Source of the DNA: Mucilaginibacter agri
Lineage (GTDB): Bacteria; Bacteroidota; Bacteroidia; Sphingobacteriales; Sphingobacteriaceae
DNA length: 64,000 nt
Assembly (NCBI RefSeq): GCF_009928685.1
Contig: NZ_WWEO01000042.1
Span: 186,001-250,000, forward strand
Reading direction: 5' to 3'
Part shown: in pieces, positions 50,739 to 59,053 of the stretch
Position numbering within the stretch: the stretch's first letter is position 1
How the letters are laid out: each line of letters starts with the position of its first letter
The notes under the pieces: model-generated
What the model saw: only the letters and a program-made list of their open reading frames with translations
What the model was told of the DNA's origin: nothing
The model's database searches: none
Position numbers and translations under genes: made by a program

Positions 50739-50875
50739 TTCTGCTCCTCTGTTTTGAGGCGTAAAATTAGTGTTTTACTCGGGAAGTAGAGGAAGGTGTT
50801 GATTAGTTTATTGGTGTTGAGTTGAGCGGTTGAATCGGAGAGTAGTTTATTGGTTTGTTAATGTAGTTTTTGTAA

Positions 50876-51829
50876 TTATACATCTGTACTTACCTTTACT
50901 AAACCATTGTAGTTAATAATGCGACCAAATGGTTTGAAACTAATTTCGACATCGATAAGTACACTGTCACCAACATCCTTTCCGGTTGCATATACTGTGG
51001 GTGTAAAAAATGGAGGCATAGCAATCCCCATAATCGTCGCAGCGGCATCGTAAATTATTAGATCGCCAACTGTAGTTACTCGGGCAAGTAAATAGATATT
51101 TACAATTTTAAACCTCTCAACAAGCAAGCCCTCGGATAACCATTGTTTTGATACAACCTTTTTATCACCAAGCCTTCTACTCCAAATTTCTGTGTGCGAT
51201 AAAGGATCTACGATCAGTTCTGCCTCGGCAGAATCTGAGTTATATGGCAGGTCTGCTATGTTGGCAAATATTTTGCCCATAAAGTTATTGCCCCTTGTTA
51301 CTTTAAATGTTCCTTGAGCTTTCATTCTACCTTTCGACTGGTGAAATTGCTTTAAATTGGGTGATAAGTTATCATATGCTTCTCCGAGAAATTTTTGATA
51401 TAAAGGCTTAGGATTATCAAAGGTTACTTTACTGTCATATTGTTGAGTTATTGCCTGGTAAATAACCCAACCAAACGGATACAACCAAATAATGTCATTA
51501 AAGATGTTTACGATAAAAAAAGAGGGAGTTAGTGTGCCCGAGACGATATAATAGACAGAGCCTATCGGACCAAGTACTTTACCAATAAACCCCACTAGAA
51601 TTAAAGGCCAGTATTTATTCGGATTTCTTGAAGCAAAGTAATAAGCAATGCCATAAACTCCTACTAGCATGCCAACACATCTTAATATTATTAACAGGAA
51701 ATCTGTAGACGGATTACCAAACAATATTACCTGTGGGAACAACGAAATTATACTTCCCCAGAAAATGTTATATATGCCGGCAATAAAAAGTATAAATTTT
51801 GCCCATTTAAGTTTCGTATTGTGATTCAT
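50876..51829 (-). CDS. Membrane protein with C-terminal DUF4166-like domain
   Basis: A 317-residue protein. Residues 1-~130 contain four hydrophobic segments (FILFIAGIYNIFWGSIISLFP, LLIILRCVGMLVGVYGIAYYF, WPLILVGFIGKVLGPIGSVYYI, FFIVNIFNDIIWLYPFGWVIY). From ~residue 145 the sequence follows DUF4166: PLYQKFLGEAYDNLSPNLKQFHQSKGRMKAQGTFKVTRG, ending in a beta-rich region. DUF4166 is usually found alone or with saccharopine-dehydrogenase-like domains; here it is fused to a membrane domain. Function unknown. Confidence 0.75.
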   Translation of the reverse strand: MNHNTKLKWAKFILFIAGIYNIFWGSIISLFPQVILFGNPSTDFLLIILRCVGMLVGVYGIAYYFASRNPNKYWPLILVGFIGKVLGPIGSVYYIVSGTLTPSFFIVNIFNDIIWLYPFGWVIYQAITQQYDSKVTFDNPKPLYQKFLGEAYDNLSPNLKQFHQSKGRMKAQGTFKVTRGNNFMGKIFANIADLPYNSDSAEAELIVDPLSHTEIWSRRLGDKKVVSKQWLSEGLLVERFKIVNIYLLARVTTVGDLIIYDAAATIMGIAMPPFFTPTVYATGKDVGDSVLIDVEISFKPFGRIINYNGLVKVSTDV

Positions 51830-51990
51830 AATTTAAGTAGGCCTAAATTATGAAAAGATTTGAAGGCAAGTATTGAAGAGTTTAATCTGTTTGAAATTGT
51901 ATTAAATCGGCATACAAGCCCTTTCTTTACGCAGAAGATTTCTCCTATCGTCGATGACAACACGGATAATTCGAAATTAAACCAAAAGCT

Positions 51991-52020
51991 CCCTCTCCTC
52001 TGGAGAGGGCTGGGGAGAGG
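51991..52020. repeat. GC-rich CCCTCTCC/GGAGAGGG hairpin element
   Basis: CCCTCTCC (51991-51998), TCT, GGAGAGGG (52002-52009), followed by CTGGGGAGAGG touching the permease stop codon at 52021. It resembles the element in the amn leader (30043-30115). Possible 3'-end stabiliser or terminator for the permease gene on the minus strand. Confidence 0.6.
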
Positions 52021-54411
52021 TTATTCACTCCTCAAACTCTTCACCGGATTTGTCAACGCAGCCTTAATGCTTTGATAACTAACTGTAAGTAGTGTAATCA
52101 CAATAGCTCCAAATGCCGTTACCACAAATACCCACCATGATAACGCAGTATGATAAACATAGTGCTGCAACCAGCCGTGCATAAAATAGTATGCAACGGG
52201 AGTAGCAATCATCAAAGCGATGAGGATAAGCATTATAAAATCGTTAGACAGCAAACGCCACAGGCTGAAAACCGTAGCGCCAAGTACTTTGCGTACACCG
52301 ATTTCTTTGGTGCGTTGCTCGGCCATATAGGATGCCATGCCAAACAAACCCAGGCAGCTGATAAAAATAGCCAGTCCTGCAAACCAACTGGCTAGTTTGC
52401 CAACGCGCTCTTCGTCCTCAAATTTTTGGGCATACTCATCATCGGCAAAACGGTACGAGAATGGTGCCGTAGGGGAGTATCTGCTGCAAATGTTTTCTAC
52501 CTTGCCCAAAGCCTCGTGCACACCCAGTTTGGGATTGATCTTGATGTTTATAAAATAGGCGTCGTCTTCCTTTTTGTTAAAGTAAAAAACGGTTTGCTTG
52601 GCCGGCTCGTAGGGCGAATCCATTACCATGTCTTTTACCACGCCAATAACGCGGTGGTCTTTATCCCAAAATCGAACGCGCTGGCCAATCGGATTTTTAA
52701 GGTTCATAAATCTGGCAGCGGTTTCGTTAATTACAATGCCCGACGAATCTGTTGCAAACTCCGGCGAAAAATCGCGTCCATCGGTAAATTGCCACCCTAC
52801 GGTTTTACCGAAGCCCTGCGTTACACCTACCACAGCAAAATCATCTACCAGGCCCGGATCTTTACCCTGCCATTGAAAGCCGCTAGTGTTGTTGCTAACG
52901 TGGGTAGTTGAACTGGTAGACTCTGCCACTTCTACAGCTGCGCCCGATTGAATAAGGTCAGTACGCACGGCTTCGAAATGGGTGTGCAGGTCTTTTACCG
53001 GCATTGGTATGGCAATTAAACCTTCGCGGTTATAGCCAACAGGACGATTTTTGGCAAACTGGATCTGCTTGAAAACAACGATAGTGCCAATGATTAAAAT
53101 TACCGAAACCGAAAATTGAAGTACTACCAGCACCTGGCGTGGTACTGCTGCTAACCGTCCCCCTTTAAAGGTTCCTTTTAATACCTTCACCGGCCTGAAA
53201 GATGAAAGATACAGAGCCGGGTAGCTGCCCGCCACTAATCCCGTAAACAAACTGAAGCCCAAACCCATCAGCCAAAATGTTGGACTACCCCACAAAATCA
53301 CAATGTTCTTATCCGCCAGTTGATTAAACATCGGGAGGATTAAAGAAACAAGAACAAGCGCAACTCCAAAGGCAATAATGGCTATTAACACCGATTCGCA
53401 ATAAAACTGACCGATTAGCTGGCTGCGCAACGAACCCACTGCCTTTCGGATACCGACCTCTTTGGCCCGTTTCTCGCTGCGGGCGGTGCTAAGGTTCATA
53501 AAATTAATGCAGGCCAGTAGCAATACAAATAAGCCCACAATGCCAAACATCCATACATATTGTATTTTTCCGCCAACTATAACCCCATTCTTAAATTCAG
53601 AATATAAGTGCCATTTGCTCATAGGGTGTAAAAAGATCTGAGGCTTATAGCGGGCGTCTTCCTTACTTAAATGGTTGATCTTAATATCGCGGATCTTTCT
53701 CGACACCTTGTCGATATCAGCATTATCTCCCAGCTGCACGTACACACGATACGAGTTGTCGCCCCAATCGGTTGAAGCGCCTTTGCGGATTAAATTATTC
53801 ATATAATAATCCCATGGGCCAATAAAACTTACATCGATATAATGAAGCGTGGTGTTCTGCGGAAAATCTTCATAAACACCGGCTACTTTAAAGGCCGCTT
53901 TATCAATCAACACGGTTTTATCCATCGGATCGGCATCGCCAAACAGCGCCTTGGCTGATGCCTGCGAAAGCAGGATAGAGGTAAGGTCTTTTAATCCATC
54001 GCGGTTACCCCTAAGCATTTTAAGAGAAAATATTTCGGTTGCGCTCGGTTGCATAAAACCGCCCGATATGGCCAATTTTTTATCCCCTACATTTAAAATA
54101 TGCGGCCACACCTGCGATATAATGGCGATACTTTTAAAATCGCTGCTGTAATTTTTTTCGAGCTCGTAACCAAACGGTATGGGTAAGGATCTACTGGTAT
54201 TAACATCGCCATTATAGGTTTGGTTCTGCATAACCTGGGCAACGCGGTTATAATTATCGTGGTATTTATCAAACGAAAGCTCGTCCCACATCCAAAGGCC
54301 AATTAACATGGCTACAGCCATACCAACAGCCAGGCCGCCAATGTTTATCAGAGCCGCAAATTTATTCTTACTGAGGCTTCTCCAGGCAATTTTTAAATAG
54401 TTCTTAATCAT
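52021..54411 (-). CDS. ABC transporter permease, duplicated FtsX/MacB type
   Basis: A 796-residue membrane protein with two FtsX-domain halves: an N-terminal helix (LINIGGLAVGMAVAMLIGLWMW), a large periplasmic MacB-type domain, three helices (~280-390), a fourth helix and second periplasmic domain, and a final triplet beginning GLAIFISCLGLFGMASYMAEQRTKEIGVRKVLGAT. Proteins of this form in Bacteroidota are thought to export or respond to antimicrobial peptides together with a separate ATPase; none is adjacent. The ATG at 54411 (MIKNYLKIAWRSL) is the conserved start. Confidence 0.92.
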   Translation of the reverse strand: MIKNYLKIAWRSLSKNKFAALINIGGLAVGMAVAMLIGLWMWDELSFDKYHDNYNRVAQVMQNQTYNGDVNTSRSLPIPFGYELEKNYSSDFKSIAIISQVWPHILNVGDKKLAISGGFMQPSATEIFSLKMLRGNRDGLKDLTSILLSQASAKALFGDADPMDKTVLIDKAAFKVAGVYEDFPQNTTLHYIDVSFIGPWDYYMNNLIRKGASTDWGDNSYRVYVQLGDNADIDKVSRKIRDIKINHLSKEDARYKPQIFLHPMSKWHLYSEFKNGVIVGGKIQYVWMFGIVGLFVLLLACINFMNLSTARSEKRAKEVGIRKAVGSLRSQLIGQFYCESVLIAIIAFGVALVLVSLILPMFNQLADKNIVILWGSPTFWLMGLGFSLFTGLVAGSYPALYLSSFRPVKVLKGTFKGGRLAAVPRQVLVVLQFSVSVILIIGTIVVFKQIQFAKNRPVGYNREGLIAIPMPVKDLHTHFEAVRTDLIQSGAAVEVAESTSSTTHVSNNTSGFQWQGKDPGLVDDFAVVGVTQGFGKTVGWQFTDGRDFSPEFATDSSGIVINETAARFMNLKNPIGQRVRFWDKDHRVIGVVKDMVMDSPYEPAKQTVFYFNKKEDDAYFINIKINPKLGVHEALGKVENICSRYSPTAPFSYRFADDEYAQKFEDEERVGKLASWFAGLAIFISCLGLFGMASYMAEQRTKEIGVRKVLGATVFSLWRLLSNDFIMLILIALMIATPVAYYFMHGWLQHYVYHTALSWWVFVVTAFGAIVITLLTVSYQSIKAALTNPVKSLRSE

Positions 54412-54532
54412 AACGTTCAGTATATCAGTCCGCGAATATGACAATGCTAAAATAGAAGCTGAAAATATTGTGCCGATGTTTTAAGTTATTGATTATTAGT
54501 TTATTATAATGTTTGCATGCAGCCAGGTGTAT

Positions 54533-54562
54533 CAAAAGCGAACGTACATGCGTTCGCTTTTG
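54533..54562. promoter_or_regulatory. Perfect 12-bp stem-loop between divergent genes
   Basis: CAAAAGCGAACG (54533-54544), loop TACATG, CGTTCGCTTTTG (54551-54562). Neither flanking gene ends here, so it is not an ordinary terminator. The GC-rich core is unlike surrounding AT-rich DNA. Confidence 0.5.
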
Positions 54563-54635
54563 CAAGGAAGTCGTCGACATCTACTTAGCTTATATTAACA
54601 ACCAAACCTAATCCTCTCTGTTTATCATGTAAAAT

Positions 54636-54670
54636 AAATTCGAAATCGAACATCCAAATCCCGAAATCAA
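54636..54670. repeat. Five-unit heptamer array upstream of the YyaL-like gene
   Basis: AAATTCG, AAATCGA, ACATCCA, AATCCCG, AAATCAA in register, ending 12 bases before the ATG at 54683. Confidence 0.7.
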
Positions 54671-54682
54671 TAGCTTTGCCCC

Positions 54683-56680
54683 ATGAACCGTTTAGCCAAT
54701 TCTGCATCACCATATTTACTGCAACATGCTAATAATCCCGTCGACTGGTATCCCTGGGGTGCCGAAGCCTTGCAGAAGGCCCGCGACGAAAATAAACTGA
54801 TTATTGTGAGCATTGGCTACTCGGCCTGCCACTGGTGCCATGTAATGGAACATGAAAGTTTTGAGGATGCGCAGGTGGCGGCTGTAATGAACGATAATTT
54901 TGTTTGTATTAAGGTAGACCGCGAAGAACGCCCCGATATAGACCAGATCTATATGAGTGCCGTGCAGTTAATGACCGGCCGTGGAGGCTGGCCGCTTAAC
55001 TGCATTTGCTTGCCAGATCAACGCCCTATTTATGGAGGTACTTATTTTCGTAAGAGTGACTGGGTGAGCCTGTTGCTTAACCTGGCAGAGTTTTTCCGCG
55101 AAAAGCCCGCCGAAGCCGAAGAATATGCCGTGAAACTTACCCAAGGTATTCAGCAATACGAGTCGGTTGATTTTATTACCGAGCAAGCGGAATATACCAA
55201 GGCCGATCCGGAGGCTATTGTTACCGCCTGGCGCAAGCACTTTGACCCGAAGGAGGGGGGGATGAACTACGCACCGAAATTCCCGATGCCCAATAACTGG
55301 CAGTTTTTAATGCGTTACGCCCACCTGATGGAAGACGAAGGTGTTGCCAATGCCGTTAAACTTACGTTGAAGAAAATGGCTTACGGTGGTATCTATGATC
55401 ATATTGGTGGCGGCTTTGCCCGTTACTCGGTTGATGCCCGCTGGCATGTGCCGCATTTCGAAAAGATGCTTTATGATAATGGCCAGCTCATCAGCCTTTA
55501 CGCCGAAGCCTATACCTGGAATCCTGACCCTCTTTACAAACAGATAGTTGATGAAACCATCGCCTTTGTTCAGGGCGAACTTACGTCACCAGATAACGGC
55601 TATTATTCAGCACTTGACGCTGATAGCGAAGGGGTGGAGGGTAAATTCTATACGTTTACAAAAGCCGAGATAGATGATCTATTGGATGAGGATGCTACGC
55701 TATTTTGCATCTACTACAATATAACAGAAGATGGCAACTGGGAGGAAGAAGAAACAAATGTGTTTTTCCGCAAGGATGACGACGCAGAGCTTGCCGGCAA
55801 GTTGGGTATGAGTGAAGCCGAGCTGAAAGAGAAAATTGCCACCCTCCGTACCAAAGTATTCGAATCACGCAGCCAACGCATCAGACCGGGACTCGATTAT
55901 AAAATCATCGCTTCATGGAATGGATTGATGCTGAAAGGGCTTTGCGATGCTTATCGCGCGTTTAATAATCCAGCGTATTTAGATCTGGCTATTAAGAATG
56001 CCGGGTTTATTCTGAACAACCTGGTTGATGATAAAGGCAAGTTGATCCGTATCCATCAATCAACTAACCCGATCGCCTTTTTAGATGACTATGCTAACGT
56101 GATCGATGCATTGATAGCGTTATACGAGGTAACATTCGACATCAAATGGTTGCAACAAGCCCATGAGTTTACAGGCCTGGCAATTGAGCTTTATTACGAC
56201 GAGGCGGAAGGCATGTTCTTTTACACGGCCGCGGATAACGAACAACTAATTGCCCGCAAAAGCGAAATTATGGATGGAGTGATACCTGCATCTAACTCAG
56301 TAATGGCGCGGGACCTTAAAAAGCTGGGATTATTGTTTGAAGAGGAGCAGTATAACGCCATTGCCGCCCAACTGCTGCGCAACCTGATGCCTTACATGGC
56401 CAAGTACGGTTCTGTATATTCTAACTGGGCTATGCTTTTGCTGGAAGAGGTGTTTGGGACTTACGAGGTTGCCATAACGGGTGTTAATGCAGATAAAACC
56501 CGCATCGAATTCGAAGAAAATTACATACCTAACAAAATTATGTTGGGAGGTAGCGAGGAAAACCTACCTTTGTTACAAGGCAGAATTGGTGATACCACCC
56601 GCATATTTATCTGTAAAGATAAAACCTGTGGTTTACCTGCCGAAGATGTTATGCAGGCACTAAAACAAATTACTGCGTAA
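54683..56680 (+). CDS. Thioredoxin-domain protein, YyaL/SSP411 (DUF255) family
   Basis: A 665-residue protein. The N-terminal thioredoxin-like domain has [21 protein letters not shown] and [18 protein letters not shown] with a CHWC active site near residue 50. The rest is an (alpha/alpha)6-barrel resembling N-acylglucosamine 2-epimerase/mannosidase folds ([33 protein letters not shown]). The family (human spermatogenesis-associated 20) is conserved but its activity is uncertain; a redox or carbohydrate-related role has been suggested. Cytosolic, no signal. Confidence 0.93.
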   Translation: MNRLANSASPYLLQHANNPVDWYPWGAEALQKARDENKLIIVSIGYSACHWCHVMEHESFEDAQVAAVMNDNFVCIKVDREERPDIDQIYMSAVQLMTGRGGWPLNCICLPDQRPIYGGTYFRKSDWVSLLLNLAEFFREKPAEAEEYAVKLTQGIQQYESVDFITEQAEYTKADPEAIVTAWRKHFDPKEGGMNYAPKFPMPNNWQFLMRYAHLMEDEGVANAVKLTLKKMAYGGIYDHIGGGFARYSVDARWHVPHFEKMLYDNGQLISLYAEAYTWNPDPLYKQIVDETIAFVQGELTSPDNGYYSALDADSEGVEGKFYTFTKAEIDDLLDEDATLFCIYYNITEDGNWEEEETNVFFRKDDDAELAGKLGMSEAELKEKIATLRTKVFESRSQRIRPGLDYKIIASWNGLMLKGLCDAYRAFNNPAYLDLAIKNAGFILNNLVDDKGKLIRIHQSTNPIAFLDDYANVIDALIALYEVTFDIKWLQQAHEFTGLAIELYYDEAEGMFFYTAADNEQLIARKSEIMDGVIPASNSVMARDLKKLGLLFEEEQYNAIAAQLLRNLMPYMAKYGSVYSNWAMLLLEEVFGTYEVAITGVNADKTRIEFEENYIPNKIMLGGSEENLPLLQGRIGDTTRIFICKDKTCGLPAEDVMQALKQITA

Positions 56681-56708
56681 AAAGCTTATTCAATAAAATA
56701 TTTAACTA

Positions 56709-57206
56709 ATGAAAATCGAGCCTCAACACGTCGTATCATTAACGTATAATTTATATGTTGATCAGGATGGCACTGAAAACCTTGTAGAAAAAACAACCGA
56801 AGAGCAACCATTAACATTTTTGTTTGGTGCAGGTCAAATGCTGCCACGCTTCGAAGAAAACTTGTCGACCTTATCAACCGGCGACGCGTTCGACTTTCGT
56901 TTGCCTGCCGGCGATGCTTACGGCGAATATGACGACGAAGCTGTTGCAAACCTGCCAAAAGAAATGTTTGCAGGCCAGGACATGCCAGAGGTAGGCAGCA
57001 TTCTGCCGTTGCAAGATAACCAGGGCAACCGTTTCCAGGGACAGGTTGTATCTGTAGTAGAAGATGCAGTTATTGTTGACCTTAACCACCCAATGGCTGG
57101 GCAGGAATTGCACTTTACCGGTAACATATTAAATGTACGCCCGGCTACCCCAGAAGAGCTGTCGCACGGACATGCCCACGGACCAGACGGACATCACCAT
57201 CATTAA
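56709..57206 (+). CDS. FKBP-type peptidyl-prolyl isomerase, SlyD-like
   Basis: A 165-residue isomerase/chaperone. Residues 1-~70 and 125-150 form the FKBP fold (VVSLTYNLYVDQDGTENLVEKT; LTFLFGAGQMLPRFEENL), with an inserted flap (IF) domain between (~72-120, GDAYGEYDDEAVANLPKEMF). The C-terminus is His-rich (SHGHAHGPDGHHHH), like the nickel-binding tail of SlyD. It follows the YyaL-like gene by 28 bases on the same strand and may be co-transcribed. Confidence 0.93.
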   Translation: MKIEPQHVVSLTYNLYVDQDGTENLVEKTTEEQPLTFLFGAGQMLPRFEENLSTLSTGDAFDFRLPAGDAYGEYDDEAVANLPKEMFAGQDMPEVGSILPLQDNQGNRFQGQVVSVVEDAVIVDLNHPMAGQELHFTGNILNVRPATPEELSHGHAHGPDGHHHH

Positions 57207-57211
57207 TAAAA

Positions 57212-57242
57212 AGAAAGCCCTCGCAAAACGAGGGCTCTTTTT
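57212..57242 (+). terminator. Intrinsic terminator after slyD-like gene
   Basis: GCCCTCG (57217-57223) pairs with CGAGGGC (57229-57235), extended by AAGA/TCTT, then a T-run. Confidence 0.92.
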
Positions 57243-57257
57243 ATATCATAATTTGTC

Positions 57258-57950
57258 TCAATATAAATTCAATTCGCCCCGTACATCTAAAAAGCAACGG
57301 ATAAATATCTGACAGGCTATCGGCTGCCCGTTAACCGTTGCCGGGATAAAAGTTTTGTCCTCTTCACTTAGCAAATCAATATTAAGCCGCACTTTACGGT
57401 CGTAATTATTAACCGGGGCACGAAAGTGTACCACATAATCAGCTAATCGTCCACCCGGGCTAACCAGTAGTTCCATTGTTACAATAACGGCTTCGTTATC
57501 AATGCCCTGCATGTCTTTCGGTAGCCTGAAAAGGCCGGCATAATTAAGAAATCCATAGAAGCGGTCGCCGATAATTACGGGCTTGGTAGTATGGTCGGTG
57601 TCGGTGAGCAATTTGTCCACAATATACTTGCAATTGGAGGTGCTGTCTTCCGGCGCTTCGTAGGTTAAAGTTTGGGTGGTATAGTTGTAGCGCTGCAGCA
57701 AATGATTGGCAGTGTCATAGAAGTTCCAATAGCCGGTTTTTTTGTTGTTGCTGTATCTGCCAATTGCCAGTGCGGTTTTATTGTCTATAAGCGCCTGGTA
57801 AAGGCCTTCGCGTATGCTGTTGTCACTTTTTAAAACAGTGATACGTTCTTTTACACCGCTGGGGAGTTTGCTTTTAATAACAACAGTTTCTTGTGCTGAA
57901 CAGAATAGTGGCAAAGAAAAGGCGAACAGGTAAATAAAAATATGCTTCAC
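57258..57950 (-). CDS. Secreted hypothetical protein
   Basis: A 230-residue exported protein (signal peptide to CSAQ). The middle contains a MORN-like strand pair (REGLYQALIDNKTALAIGRYSNNKKTGYWNFYDTANHLLQRYNY) often seen in Bacteroidota proteins of this type. The C-terminal part (VTMELLVSPGGRLADYVVHF...QPIACQIFIRC) resembles the TonB C-terminal fold found in periplasmic proteins. Function unknown. It is the downstream gene of a minus-strand pair with the PH-like protein (34-base gap). Confidence 0.7.
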   Translation of the reverse strand: MKHIFIYLFAFSLPLFCSAQETVVIKSKLPSGVKERITVLKSDNSIREGLYQALIDNKTALAIGRYSNNKKTGYWNFYDTANHLLQRYNYTTQTLTYEAPEDSTSNCKYIVDKLLTDTDHTTKPVIIGDRFYGFLNYAGLFRLPKDMQGIDNEAVIVTMELLVSPGGRLADYVVHFRAPVNNYDRKVRLNIDLLSEEDKTFIPATVNGQPIACQIFIRCFLDVRGELNLY

Positions 57951-57984
57951 AATTACGGGATGTTAGTAGGCCAAAATTAACATA

Positions 57985-58395
57985 CTATACTTCACTAACA
58001 ATAGCGGGGTTAATTTGCTTAAGGGTTTCTATAAAATCTTCTTTATTTTTTGGAGAGATGATTACGCTATCGTAAGTGTTATAAAATATCTCAATACGAT
58101 CAAACGATAAGGCAGGCGCACTCAGGATACTATGGTTGGGTTCTATCGACTTAATTTTGGCGATTTCGATGTTCTTATTAATTATAAACCCGCTTCTTAC
58201 ATTTAGTATAGTGTCTGTTATGCGGTAGCGGGTGATAAATATCATCGGTATAATTAAAAATACCGAAACCGTGCCCACCACAATCACACCGGCCCATTGT
58301 CCTTCTATTACTGCTCTGCTTATAAAATAAGTGATGAAAGCTATCAGCGGTAGATATACCCAATAGTTAATTTTAGATGGATACGTTTTGGTCAT
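57985..58395 (-). CDS. Small membrane protein with PH-like domain
   Basis: A 136-residue protein with two adjacent N-terminal membrane helices (YWVYLPLIAFITYFISRAVI and GVIVVGTVSVFLIIPMIFI) and a C-terminal bacterial PH-like domain (YRITDTILNVRSGFIINKNIEIAKIKSIEPN...DRIEIFYNTYDSVIISPKNKEDFIETLKQ). The start at 58395 (MTKTYPSK) is chosen because the 8 residues before it look like leader. Role unknown. Confidence 0.75.
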   Translation of the reverse strand: MTKTYPSKINYWVYLPLIAFITYFISRAVIEGQWAGVIVVGTVSVFLIIPMIFITRYRITDTILNVRSGFIINKNIEIAKIKSIEPNHSILSAPALSFDRIEIFYNTYDSVIISPKNKEDFIETLKQINPAIVSEV

Positions 58396-58429
58396 AGTGT
58401 AAATATATGTTTTTAGCAATATCCTTTAA

Positions 58430-58459
58430 TTTGAAACCAGCTTTTATCTGTTAAATTTG
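58430..58459 (+). promoter_or_regulatory. Consensus promoter giving a leaderless transcript
   Basis: TTTG (58430-58433), an 18-base spacer and TAAATTTG (58452-58459). The ATG at 58463 is only 3 bases after the -7 box, so the mRNA would begin at or next to the start codon. Confidence 0.65.
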
Positions 58460-58462
58460 ATT

Positions 58463-59038
58463 ATGCAAGATACTCCGGAATTTAGAACCATTAAGTTTTC
58501 GCAAACTACCCTAACCGAACTGATGATACCTTCGTACGCCAATTTTGGCGGCAAAATACACGGGGGAATCTTATTATCACTAATGGACAAAGTTGCTTAC
58601 GTATGCGCTGCCAAGCATGCGGGTAATTATTGCGTAACGGCATCTATTGATGGTGTTGATTTTCTGGAGCCGGTAGAAGTAGGAGAGATCGTATCCTTAA
58701 TGGCCTCGGTAAATTACACCGGTAATACCTCGCTTGTGGTAGGCATACGTGTAATTTCGGAAAACGTAAAAACCAACGTAGTTAAGCATACCAACACCAG
58801 CTATTTTACCATGGTGGCCAAAGATGAGCATAACCGCCCCGCCCAGGTACCCGGTTTAATTGTCGAGAACCGCGAACAGGTGAGGCGTTTTATAGAAGCC
58901 ATCCAAAGAAAAAAGTTGAAACAAAACTACAAACATGAGTCTCGCCATATTAAAGTGCCTAACGATCCCGAAAAGCTACTCAATCTGCTCAAAGGCGAGC
59001 GCTGCGTACTGGAACGAAAGGCTATTATTAAGCACTAG
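58463..59038 (+). CDS. Acyl-CoA thioesterase, hotdog fold
   Basis: A 191-residue cytosolic enzyme that hydrolyses acyl-CoA. The single hotdog domain has YANFGGKIHGGILLSLMDKVAYVCAAKHAGNYCVTASIDGVDFLEPVEVGE, the Asn/His/Gly-rich loop and central helix typical of the YciA/ACOT group. A ~40-residue Lys-rich C-terminal extension (AIQRKKLKQNYKHESRHIK) is beyond the usual fold. Start at 58463 because an upstream TTG lies inside the -7 box. Confidence 0.88.
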   Translation: MQDTPEFRTIKFSQTTLTELMIPSYANFGGKIHGGILLSLMDKVAYVCAAKHAGNYCVTASIDGVDFLEPVEVGEIVSLMASVNYTGNTSLVVGIRVISENVKTNVVKHTNTSYFTMVAKDEHNRPAQVPGLIVENREQVRRFIEAIQRKKLKQNYKHESRHIKVPNDPEKLLNLLKGERCVLERKAIIKH

Positions 59039-59053
59039 GTATTGCTGCGTTTT

